64,000 nt of DNA, taken from contig CAYXIH010000005.1 of assembly GCA_964465155.1 (NCBI GenBank), positions 1 to 64,000 on the forward strand, in the 5' to 3' direction. The stretch comes from Spiro-02 sp964465155. Lineage in GTDB: Bacteria > Spirochaetota > Spirochaetia > Sphaerochaetales > Sphaerochaetaceae. Shown here in pieces: positions 45,125 through 52,643 of this stretch (position 1 is the first letter of the stretch; every line of letters starts with the position of its first letter). Below the pieces are notes generated by a model. That model was not told the origin of the DNA. It made no database searches and saw nothing but the letters and a program-made list of their open reading frames with translations. The translations under genes were made by a program, and so were the position numbers.

Positions 45125-46369
45125 CTATTCCTCGTCATGGGCATGGTCGTGCTCATGTTCGTGTTCCTCTGGATGGAGGAGGTCATTGGCATCCACAAGT
45201 TCCTCGACAATGACCGAGGCAAGTTGTTCGCCCGTTTGCTGCTGGTAGTCCTGCATCAGGTGCTGGACTCCAGGATCACGCTCGTCTATGACGCGTGCAC
45301 GCTCCAACAGGTGGCGTGCCTTGTCAAGCTGGCCATCCTTGAGGTGCAGGTATGCCAAGTTGGTGAGGATCTTGATATTCTCCGGATCCAAATCCAAGGC
45401 AATGTCCAGGTAGTCCTTGGCAAGCTCGCGGTTGCCGACTTCCAAGGTGCAGATGGCCACTTCGTTGTAGATGTCGCTGCTGACTTCTCCCAACTCCAGG
45501 CATTTCATGAAGCAGGGGAGGGCGTCCTGGTAATTTGCAAGGCGCCTCAGGGCCCATCCTTTGAGGAACCATGCGTTCCATACCTTTGGATTGTCCTTCA
45601 GGAACTCGTCCAGCAGCTTGATCGCCTGCTCGTCGTTTCCCATCTGGATCTCGTCATACGCCTGCATGATCGTCTTGTTGTCGTCCAGCTTCTCGTGCAC
45701 GTCACCCATCATGTTGGCAACCTGCTTCTTCTTGGGGCTGTCTGGTGCAAGCTCAAGGTATTTGTCCAGATATTCCCTGGCTATCTCCATGTTCCCCTGA
45801 TAGAGGTTGAACGTGCCATATTCGCTGAGCAGGTCGATGTCCTGTGGATAGAGCCTCAGGCCCTCTTGGAGGATGTGCTGGAGTTTCTCCTGGTACATGT
45901 CAGCTTCCGTCTCATTGCCGTCAGCTTCGAACTTGGCTGCAAGTTCGCCATAGATGACGGCAAGGTTGATGAACGTGGATGGCTGGGGATCGAGGTGGTT
46001 GACCACCAAGAAGAGCTCCTGCGCAAAGTCATAGTCCTTCACCTTGGCCTTTGCAATGGCGGCAAGGTTCAATTCCTTGACTGCATCTGGCTGGAGGGCA
46101 AGCACGAACTGCTTGTAGTAGTCGGTATCGGGATTCTCCGTGTCCCATGCAATGACCTTGAGCATGCCTGCCATGATCATCTCAAGGCGTACGTCCTTGG
46201 ATACATCGACTTCCGCTTGGCCCGGGTTGAGCTGGAGGGGAATCTTTTTTGATGGGTCAACGGTGAAGCCGTTGATCTCCTGACGCATCGTCTGGGGAAG
46301 GGAGATGTAGACGATGTCCTTGAGGTTGCCGTTGCTTGCGCCATCTTTGGCGCTGTGTTTCTTTTCCAT
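45125..46369 (-). CDS. TPR protein with His/Glu/Asp-rich C-terminus
   Basis: 414 aa from the ATG at 46369 (AGGTG upstream). The N-terminal 80 residues are non-repetitive. From about residue 95 onward tetratricopeptide-like helical pairs follow (for example YNEVAICTLEVGNRELAKDYLDIALDLDPEN, cited in part). It ends in HPEEHEHEHDHAHDEE, a likely metal-binding tail. No signal peptide. It is the first gene of the tsaE-tsaB-trxB operon, and its ribosome site lies directly after the terminator of the 6S-like RNA. Confidence 0.85.
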   Translation of the reverse strand: MEKKHSAKDGASNGNLKDIVYISLPQTMRQEINGFTVDPSKKIPLQLNPGQAEVDVSKDVRLEMIMAGMLKVIAWDTENPDTDYYKQFVLALQPDAVKELNLAAIAKAKVKDYDFAQELFLVVNHLDPQPSTFINLAVIYGELAAKFEADGNETEADMYQEKLQHILQEGLRLYPQDIDLLSEYGTFNLYQGNMEIAREYLDKYLELAPDSPKKKQVANMMGDVHEKLDDNKTIMQAYDEIQMGNDEQAIKLLDEFLKDNPKVWNAWFLKGWALRRLANYQDALPCFMKCLELGEVSSDIYNEVAICTLEVGNRELAKDYLDIALDLDPENIKILTNLAYLHLKDGQLDKARHLLERARVIDERDPGVQHLMQDYQQQTGEQLASVIVEELVDANDLLHPEEHEHEHDHAHDEE

Positions 46370-46385
46370 GGTACACCTATCAATC

Positions 46386-46572
46386 AAAAAAGCCTGCGAT
46401 GTGGTTCCGGGGAGTGCTCTTGAACCGAAGGTTCAAGGGGGGAACTAGTGGCTGGAAATTCTGTTCCACAACTCCGCTTGCGCGGCAGGATCAATGCAAT
46501 CCAGCTATACCGAACCCCTATTGTGTTAGTTGAGCCAAGAGACTGTGTCCCCGGCCTCCCATCGCAGGCAAT
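46386..46572 (-). ncRNA. ssrS: 6S-like regulatory RNA
   Basis: About 185 nt on the minus strand. The ends pair as a perfect 10-bp stem (GCCTGCGATG with CATCGCAGGC), followed by CCGGGG/CCCCGG. Further in is a large bubble whose 3' strand forms a small hairpin (CTTGAACC with GGTTCAAG), then an apical arm (GGGG/CCCC, GCTGGA/TCCAGC). The 3' end is a run of six T. This closing stem, central bubble with 3'-side hairpin and apical arm is the architecture of 6S RNA, which sequesters housekeeping RNA polymerase. It contains no frame of note. Identity is by structure only. Confidence 0.6.
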
Positions 46573-46708
46573 AAGTTCATTTCAATGATCATTCCTACAT
46601 ATATGCTAACACGGACAAGCGGTCTTAGCATAGGGGATTCAGCCGTTTTTGGCTCCTTCACCCCTCGTAGGGAACAACGCAACTAGCTATCTTCTTGCAG
46701 TTGTGTTG

Positions 46709-47500
46709 TTACTCGGTTTTGGAAATCGGACGCACGACGATCATGCATGCGTCGTTGAGATGGTCTTCTGGGAAAAAGTTGTAGAACGTGAAGTTGTAGA
46801 TGAACCGTTGTGCAGGATAGATGCCATATCCGTCTTGGTTGTGGTCGGTCGTATCATACGGGTCAGCTACTATCAGGACATCGTCACCCTGATCCTCAGT
46901 TCCCATTGTGTCGTACCCTATGGCCACTTGCCAATGGCCACCCCAGTCGTTCCATCCTATCAAGACAGGATAGCCCTGTTGCAGTTGTCGTTGGATATAG
47001 CCAAGGTCGATGGCTGAGATGTCATCGATGAAGTCATAGGTAGTCTCCAACTCGAATCCTCCCACTCCTTCTAGGATCTCTATCATCTGGTCCAGGCAGG
47101 TTCCGATATGTGCTTCTGAATGATCAGTGCGCAAGTCGGCCAAGCTTTGTTCGTTCCAGGTTCCTACGGCACCATAGTAATCCAAGACCATCAGGATGGT
47201 AGCGGGGCCGCATGACCACCAGGAAGTCTGCTGGATCGTCCGGAAGGAGGGGAGTATGGTCAAGCTTTCACTGGTGGCATGGTAGAAGTCCACCTGCGGG
47301 AAGTAGGGGGAATTCCTATGGTCTGCCGACCGTTCGTTGGTGTTCGCACCATTGTCGCCAAGGTTCACGGCATACGGTATCTTCATCTCATCTGTAAAGT
47401 TTCCGTTGGTGCTGGTGCACCCTACAGCCATGAGCATGGTCAGCACAATTAATCCAAAGATGGACATTCGGAATTTCAACTTGTTCTCCAGTTTGAACAA
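46709..47500 (-). CDS. C39-like papain-fold lipoprotein
   Basis: 263 aa if it starts at TTG 47500, which gives a basic n-region (MFKLENKLKFR); 252 aa from ATG 47467. A lipobox (LMAVGC, Cys28 in the longer form) places it in the envelope. The cysteine-protease-like core has SWWSCGPATILMVLDYYG (C97) and WGGHWQVAIGYD (His), then VADPYD (Asp), as in peptidase C39-like (C39_2) proteins. Whether it is a peptidase is unknown. The terminator of the upstream gene ends at its start, so it needs its own promoter. Confidence 0.82.
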   Translation of the reverse strand: MFKLENKLKFRMSIFGLIVLTMLMAVGCTSTNGNFTDEMKIPYAVNLGDNGANTNERSADHRNSPYFPQVDFYHATSESLTILPSFRTIQQTSWWSCGPATILMVLDYYGAVGTWNEQSLADLRTDHSEAHIGTCLDQMIEILEGVGGFELETTYDFIDDISAIDLGYIQRQLQQGYPVLIGWNDWGGHWQVAIGYDTMGTEDQGDDVLIVADPYDTTDHNQDGYGIYPAQRFIYNFTFYNFFPEDHLNDACMIVVRPISKTE

Positions 47501-47528
47501 AAGGGACCATATGCCTCCATATGATCCC
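47496..47528 (-). terminator. Terminator between the coiled-coil gene and the C39-like gene
   Basis: GGGATCATATG pairs with CATATGGTCCC (one G-T pair) around a GAGG loop, followed by TTTTGTT on the minus strand. Its T-run is the start region of the C39-like gene. Confidence 0.75.
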
Positions 47529-47551
47529 TCCCATCTATAGATATTGCAGTC

Positions 47552-48127
47552 TTACAGTTCAGGCAAGTCTGGCAATTCGTCGATTGTATCCAGCGTATCC
47601 TGTGCGGGGATATCTGAGAGGTCATCCAGCTCGATGTTCTCCATCATCACGCCGTCATGCGTGGTGAAGTTCTCGGCTTCCTCCAACTCCAATGCTGAGT
47701 CAGTGGCAAAGATATCGATGTCATCCAGTCCTTCGATACTCGAAAGGGTGTCGAGTGCGAGGTCGATGCTCTGCTGTACTTCCTTCTCGCTCTGGGTGAA
47801 GGTCTCTACATACTCTTCGAGTTCGGCGTTGTGTGTCTTGACTACGTCGAAGTCGTTCCTCAGGTTGTTGTACTCTCCCTGGAGGGTTGCCAGCTGTTCC
47901 TGCAGCGCTGCAAGCTCGGCCGAATCAATGACGGCAGCCGGTCTCTGCTCAAGGTCCGCGACCTGTTGCTGAAGGGATTCCACGCTGGAATTCAGTGCGT
48001 TGCGTTCCTGTTCCTGCTGCTCAACCTGTGCCTGGAGCGCGTTCTTGTCCTTGCGCAGTGTCTCGATCAGGAATGCAGCCTTCTTTACCCGCAGTTCAAG
48101 CAACTGCATGCTGTCCAGTGTCGCCAT
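47552..48127 (-). CDS. Coiled-coil protein with acidic C-terminus
   Basis: 191 aa from the ATG at 48127 (GGGAGG upstream). Residues 5 to about 130 are a continuous heptad-like coiled coil (LELRVKKAAFLIETLRKDKNALQAQVEQQ, cited in part), ending in an acidic, unstructured tail (NIELDDLSDIPAQDTLDTIDELPDLPEL, cited in part). The N-terminal half resembles small coiled-coil cell-division proteins such as ZapB, but that is only a fold-level similarity. It follows rplT, separated from it by a terminator. Confidence 0.75.
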   Translation of the reverse strand: MATLDSMQLLELRVKKAAFLIETLRKDKNALQAQVEQQEQERNALNSSVESLQQQVADLEQRPAAVIDSAELAALQEQLATLQGEYNNLRNDFDVVKTHNAELEEYVETFTQSEKEVQQSIDLALDTLSSIEGLDDIDIFATDSALELEEAENFTTHDGVMMENIELDDLSDIPAQDTLDTIDELPDLPEL

Positions 48128-48218
48128 AGTATGTCCTCCCTTCGGGTACTCCCGACTGTCTGCAATAGTAACCCTTGGGGTAGTTCCTATCAAGGGGGAA
48201 AGATGGAAATGAATCTGG

Positions 48219-48253
48219 AAAAAGAAACGGACCCATTCCGAGGAATAGGTCCG
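48219..48253 (-). terminator. Terminator of the infC-rpmI-rplT operon
   Basis: CGGACC-ATTCC and GGAAT-GGTCCG form a stem (48228-48253) followed on the minus strand by TTTCTTTTT, 22 bases past the rplT stop. Confidence 0.85.
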
Positions 48254-48274
48254 CTGATGAACAGGTCGGTGGCG

Positions 48275-48634
48275 TTATTTTGCCAGGACAACCTTGACTT
48301 GTGCTACCAACGCGGTGAAGGCAGCCTTGTCTTCGATGGCCATATTGGAGAGAGCTTTGCGGTTCAGGTCAATCTCAGCAAGCTTCAGTCCATGCATGAA
48401 CTGGGAGTAGTTGAGACCCTCAGCCTGTACACCTGCACTGATTCTTGCGATCCAGAGCTTGCGGAAGTCGCGTTTGCGTTCCTTTCTGCCCCGGTAAGCA
48501 TACTGGCCAGCCTTTGCAACTGCGTCCTTAGCGACACGGTTGTTAGTGCTTCTTCTGCCGTAGTAGCCCTTTGCCTGTTCGAGAATTTTCTTCCTTCTGT
48601 CCTTGTGCTTGGTTCCGTCTACTGCTCTTGGCAT
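48275..48634 (-). CDS. rplT: 50S ribosomal protein L20
   Basis: 119 aa, full length, basic. It starts PRAVDGTKHKDRRKKILEQAKGYYGRRS and has the KRKRDFRKLWIARI-type segment of L20 (here ERKRDFRKLWIARIS). It binds 23S rRNA early in assembly and in many bacteria represses its own operon. Last gene of infC-rpmI-rplT. Confidence 0.98.
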   Translation of the reverse strand: MPRAVDGTKHKDRRKKILEQAKGYYGRRSTNNRVAKDAVAKAGQYAYRGRKERKRDFRKLWIARISAGVQAEGLNYSQFMHGLKLAEIDLNRKALSNMAIEDKAAFTALVAQVKVVLAK

Positions 48635-48649
48635 ATTCTCAACCCTCCC

Positions 48650-48847
48650 TTAGGCGTATGGAAGCATGACTTTTGCAATCTTTGCTTCACAGTCGCTGAG
48701 GATTCCAGAAGAGCGGAGGTTGCCCTTGCGCTTGCTGGACTTCTTGGTGAGAATATGGCGCAGGCCCTGCTTCTTATAGCGAACCTTGCCAGTCCCGGTG
48801 ACCCTGTACCGCTTTGCAGCGGACTTTCTTGTTTTCATCTTTGGCAT
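48650..48847 (-). CDS. rpmI: 50S ribosomal protein L35
   Basis: 65 aa from the ATG at 48847, preceded by AGAGGTACTTTC. MPKMKTRKSAAKRYRVTGTGK and HILTKKSSKRKGNLR are diagnostic of L35. The start eight codons upstream in the same frame has no ribosome site. Confidence 0.97.
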   Translation of the reverse strand: MPKMKTRKSAAKRYRVTGTGKVRYKKQGLRHILTKKSSKRKGNLRSSGILSDCEAKIAKVMLPYA

Positions 48848-48929
48848 GAAAGTACCTCTTTGCGCCCACAAGGAACAAGAACCCTTGGGGCAGCTATTTC
48901 AACATCCCCTACGGGATGCGTTTACCATG

Positions 48930-49475
48930 TTACTGGTTTTTCTTGGGTGGCACGACCTTGGTGGGGCTGACGATGATGGACATCATCTTTCCTTCCATGG
49001 CTGCGCCCTTGTCAAGGTTGAAACCTACACCATTGATGGTCAGTTGTTCAAGTATCTTGTCCAAGACAACTTTACCCAATTCAGTGTGGGCAAGCTCACG
49101 TCCGCGGAAGCGGATGCTTACCTTGACTTTGTTTCCCTCGGCAAGGAAGTCGCCGATGAACTTGGATTTGGTCTCAAGGTCGTGCTTTTCGATCTTGGGC
49201 TGCATCCTGATTTCCTTGACCTTGATGACGGTCTGGTTCCTCTTGGCGTCCCTGATGCGTTTTTCCTGTTCATACCGATACTTGCCGAAATCCAGGATCT
49301 TGCATACGGGAGGTGCCGCGTTGGGGGATACCTCCACCAGGTCAAGCCCTGCCTCTTCAGCAAGCTGCACGGCGTCATATACGCTCATGACTCCCTTCTG
49401 CGTACCCTCTGCATCAATGACGAACACTTCTCTCGCACGGATCTGTCTGTTGATCCTCAAATCCTTGATAGCCAA
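48930..49475 (-). CDS. infC: Translation initiation factor IF-3
   Basis: 181 aa from a TTG at 49475, five bases after GAGGAG. It begins AIKDLRINRQIRAREVFVIDAEG. The N-terminal domain, linker (RIRDAKRNQTVIKVKEIR) and C-terminal domain (KVKVSIRFRGRELAH) are complete. The rare start codon matters because IF-3 in many bacteria represses its own mRNA through a non-AUG start. The open frame continues upstream without a ribosome site. Confidence 0.95.
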   Translation of the reverse strand: MAIKDLRINRQIRAREVFVIDAEGTQKGVMSVYDAVQLAEEAGLDLVEVSPNAAPPVCKILDFGKYRYEQEKRIRDAKRNQTVIKVKEIRMQPKIEKHDLETKSKFIGDFLAEGNKVKVSIRFRGRELAHTELGKVVLDKILEQLTINGVGFNLDKGAAMEGKMMSIIVSPTKVVPPKKNQ

Positions 49476-49522
49476 TCGATCTCCTCGTTTTTTCTGGAAA
49501 AACCCACATTGTAAGTATATAT

Positions 49523-49536
49523 GGCTCAGAAGAGCC
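49523..49536 (-). promoter_or_regulatory. Small hairpin at the 5' end of the infC leader
   Basis: GGCTC and GAGCC (5 bp, 4-nt loop) lie just after the predicted transcription start of the infC operon. It may protect the mRNA 5' end or take part in autoregulation. Confidence 0.4.
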
Positions 49537-49546
49537 TCAATTCGAT

Positions 49547-49575
49547 AATATAGCAACAACTTCAATACATGTCAA
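49547..49575 (-). promoter_or_regulatory. Sigma70 promoter of infC-rpmI-rplT
   Basis: On the minus strand consensus TTGACA (49570-49575) and TATATT (49547-49552) are exactly 17 bases apart. The predicted leader to the infC start is about 65 nt. The remainder of the intergenic region up to 49862 is AT-rich and holds no gene that I can support. Confidence 0.8.
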
Positions 49576-49862
49576 AGTCCTCCCATGCGAAAATGAGGAA
49601 TTATTGTCAAGGAAAACAAACAACTTGTCGGGAAACCAAAAGTTATCGGACAATTATTTTATATTTTGATGTAAAAGTGGCTCTTAGGTCTGTCAGAAGT
49701 ATTGTCTTTTTTCGACAAAAATACGAATATTGTCCATGGAAAATGAATCTGGGATTGGAAGCGGGGTAGCATGTTGCTTCTGTGTGTTTGCTTTTCACAC
49801 CTTGTCCAACAATTTTACCAGTAGAAATATAAAACTTACTGCATACGAGGAAAGAAATTGGT

Positions 49863-52643
49863 ATGACAAAAAAAGCGATTGGAATGTTTAGAGCTATTGG
49901 AATTTCATGTTTTCTATGCTTCTTGGTACTTATGACAGGTTGCGATACCGGTGATAGTTCCCTTCAAAAGGATGTTACCATATATATCTCTTCACAAAGT
50001 TCGGGTGCAAGGACCATCCTGCCAACGGAGTATCCTACTCCCGTGAAATACCATCTTTCATTGACAAGCACTACTGGTGGCCCTGCTGTTGCACCGGTTG
50101 AAATTGACCATTCATCGAATGTACAGGCAACCTTTTCCGATGTATATGTAGGTTCATATACATTGTTGGTAAATGCCTATTCCGATGCTGCCAAGACAAA
50201 GCTTATTTTTACTTCTAGCCAAGAGGTGAACGTAACTGCTTCTGGGTCAAATGCCTTTACTGCAAATCTTACCCCTATTACAAGCTCTGACGGGCAGGGG
50301 ACAATCAGCATCAACTTTGACTGGTCGCAGACTGGTCGTACAGTGACCCATATTCAGATGTTGCTTTCAGATGGGTCAACAGACACGGATACAGGTGCAC
50401 TGGTTTTCAATACTTCCATGGAGAAAGTGGCAGTGCCTGCAGAGAATGCAACTACTTCGTATCTCTTCAGCCAGGACCTCCCAGCAGGCCTCAATCAGTA
50501 CGTCACATTCAAGCTCTGGAATGGCGATGAGCTCGTAGGCTCTTCCGGTGTTGATATCGCCCATGTGTACCAGAACATCACTTCCACCTCATCATCTGCA
50601 AAGAACTATATTTTCAGCTCCATTGACTTTCAGCCCGCTTCAGGAGTGAAGCAAGCTTCTGTTGTTCCGAGTACGGGAAACTCTGGTATTGGGTTGGATG
50701 TCGCATGGACGAATCCGATTGGCACCTCCCACCAAGTCATTACATGGAAGAATACCACCGAGGGTTCGACTGAAGAGGGAAGTCATACCACTGCTGCCAC
50801 CGATACTTCGTATACCATTTCAAACCTTCAGGTGAATACCACATATCTGGTGAAAATCAAGACATACTATTCGGAAGGATATCAGAGTGCAGAAGTTCCT
50901 TTTTCAGCTACCACGATAGTTCCTGCCCAAAGCGTCTCAATGACTGGAATTGCTGATTCAGATAAGCAGGCATTCGTTCCTGGTTCCAGTTTCAAGCTTG
51001 TTCCTATCGTGGCATCTACAATCGAAGGGGAGACCGCAACTGATCTCGGATATACCTGGACAGCTTCTGATGAGAATGTAGCCATGGTTCTTGCTGATGG
51101 CACTGTAGTCGCCAAGAAGATTGGCAGCAGCACTATCACAGTGACAACCAAGAATGGCAATAAGACAGCTTCTGTGGCTATGGATGTCTATCTTCCAAAG
51201 CCGATTTCTTCTGCAACAGCAGATGACACTGGTATTACTATTGCTTGGAATGCAATCACCAATGCAGAGAGTTACGATGTCTATAAGGGAAATGATAAGC
51301 TTTCTACGGTTACTACTGCCGAGGGCAATACTTCCTATAGCGTTGTTGACAATCACCTGGTATCCGGTACTGCCTATTCATATTCTGTTGTAGCGAGAGC
51401 CACTGTGGGAAATGTTGCATATGATAGCTTGTCTTCTGTAGCGACTACCGGTATTCAGCCTGCGGCTCCTTCTATCTCGATTACGTTGCCAACCGCTGCT
51501 GCTGATATTACAGATGGTATTTTCATGAATGGCGAAGATCCCATCGTGTTCAATCTCGTGGAAGGTGACCCCTCGCTGAAGATTGAGGTGTCTCCTGTCG
51601 CTGATGCCCAAAGCTACCAGTGGTTCATCAACAATTATCCATTGGCTGCTGCTACTGATACACCCTACATTGCCTATGTGACTACATCTTCCAAAGGCTT
51701 GAATAAAGCAGTCATGGACAATGTGCTCTCACTCCAGGTTACTGGTGCCGATGGCATGAAGTATATTGCAAAGACCAAGCTCTATTATGTTGCAGTCAAG
51801 GAAATATCCGTGACCTATACTGGCATGACCAGCGTCAAGACGACAGATGGCACAGTACAGCTTACTGCAAACGTCTCTCCTGCCAACGCAACTATCCAGA
51901 ATGTCTCTTGGTCGTTTGTCGATCCAACTGCAGCTGCGTCAATTGCAACCATAACAGATGACGGCAAATTCACTGCTTTGGATTCTGGTACGGTTGCTGT
52001 GAAGATGACGACCCATCATGGGTATACCAATACGCAGGACATTGTTTGTACCGTCCCCGTAGCGGGCGTGGCTATTGCTACTCCGACAGCCAATGGCATC
52101 CATTTCATCAATGGTGAGAATGGCTATGGGGCAACAACGCTCAGTGCATCCGTCATCTCTGCTACCACTGGCAAAGCTGCTACCAACCAATCTTTGGTTT
52201 GGAGCACCTCCAATGCAGATGTCCTCAGTGTTGACCAGAATGGCTTGATCACACCAATAACAGCTGGAACAGCACGCATCACCGTCACAACCATGGATGG
52301 TGGCTTCCAAGCCACATATGATGTATCCACGGTCAAGATAATGATTACCAAGGGTGGCGTTGATATTACAGGTGGTTCATTTAACAATGGGTATAATGGT
52401 TGGGTTGGATCTCGTCCCTCGTCGACCTTGGCAATTGGGTATCTTCCTACTGACTTTGCGAAAGCTGGGATTACCTATCAATGGACAGTAACTGGGTCTA
52501 GTTCTCAGATTGATTCAGGTGCAACCGAACAGACATGTACCATGAGCAAAAATGGTGCTAACGCTGCGACAATGTATGTGACATGTACTATTTCCAAGGA
52601 TGGTACGAAAGTAGTTCAATTGAAAACGACTGGAGTAAGCTAA
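49863..52643 (+). CDS. Large Ig-like (Big_2/FN3) surface lipoprotein
   Basis: 926 aa. A lipoprotein signal (FLVLMTGC, lipid Cys near residue 27) is followed by an N-terminal beta-rich region and a fibronectin III-like domain (about 275-355). Next come a Big_2 domain (GYTWTASDENVAMVLADGTVVAKKIGSSTITV, cited in part), a second FN3-like domain, two further Big_2 repeats (WSFVDPTAAASIATITDDGKF and WSTSNADVLSVDQNGLI) and an unassigned C-terminal domain. Likely exposed at the cell surface, for adhesion or carbohydrate binding. AGGAAAG precedes the ATG. Its stop overlaps the start of a paralogue. Base composition looks more AT-rich than the neighbours (not calculated). Confidence 0.88.
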   Translation: MTKKAIGMFRAIGISCFLCFLVLMTGCDTGDSSLQKDVTIYISSQSSGARTILPTEYPTPVKYHLSLTSTTGGPAVAPVEIDHSSNVQATFSDVYVGSYTLLVNAYSDAAKTKLIFTSSQEVNVTASGSNAFTANLTPITSSDGQGTISINFDWSQTGRTVTHIQMLLSDGSTDTDTGALVFNTSMEKVAVPAENATTSYLFSQDLPAGLNQYVTFKLWNGDELVGSSGVDIAHVYQNITSTSSSAKNYIFSSIDFQPASGVKQASVVPSTGNSGIGLDVAWTNPIGTSHQVITWKNTTEGSTEEGSHTTAATDTSYTISNLQVNTTYLVKIKTYYSEGYQSAEVPFSATTIVPAQSVSMTGIADSDKQAFVPGSSFKLVPIVASTIEGETATDLGYTWTASDENVAMVLADGTVVAKKIGSSTITVTTKNGNKTASVAMDVYLPKPISSATADDTGITIAWNAITNAESYDVYKGNDKLSTVTTAEGNTSYSVVDNHLVSGTAYSYSVVARATVGNVAYDSLSSVATTGIQPAAPSISITLPTAAADITDGIFMNGEDPIVFNLVEGDPSLKIEVSPVADAQSYQWFINNYPLAAATDTPYIAYVTTSSKGLNKAVMDNVLSLQVTGADGMKYIAKTKLYYVAVKEISVTYTGMTSVKTTDGTVQLTANVSPANATIQNVSWSFVDPTAAASIATITDDGKFTALDSGTVAVKMTTHHGYTNTQDIVCTVPVAGVAIATPTANGIHFINGENGYGATTLSASVISATTGKAATNQSLVWSTSNADVLSVDQNGLITPITAGTARITVTTMDGGFQATYDVSTVKIMITKGGVDITGGSFNNGYNGWVGSRPSSTLAIGYLPTDFAKAGITYQWTVTGSSSQIDSGATEQTCTMSKNGANAATMYVTCTISKDGTKVVQLKTTGVS

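Noticed and set aside
44900..46252. 450-codon plus-strand frame opposite the TPR and tsaE genes
   Set aside because: The opposite strand carries two clearly recognisable genes; the plus frame has no family signal.
46386..46572. tmRNA or SRP RNA instead of 6S RNA
   Set aside because: No tRNA-like ends or tag frame, and no GGAAG-type SRP loop; the symmetric hairpin with a central bubble fits 6S better.
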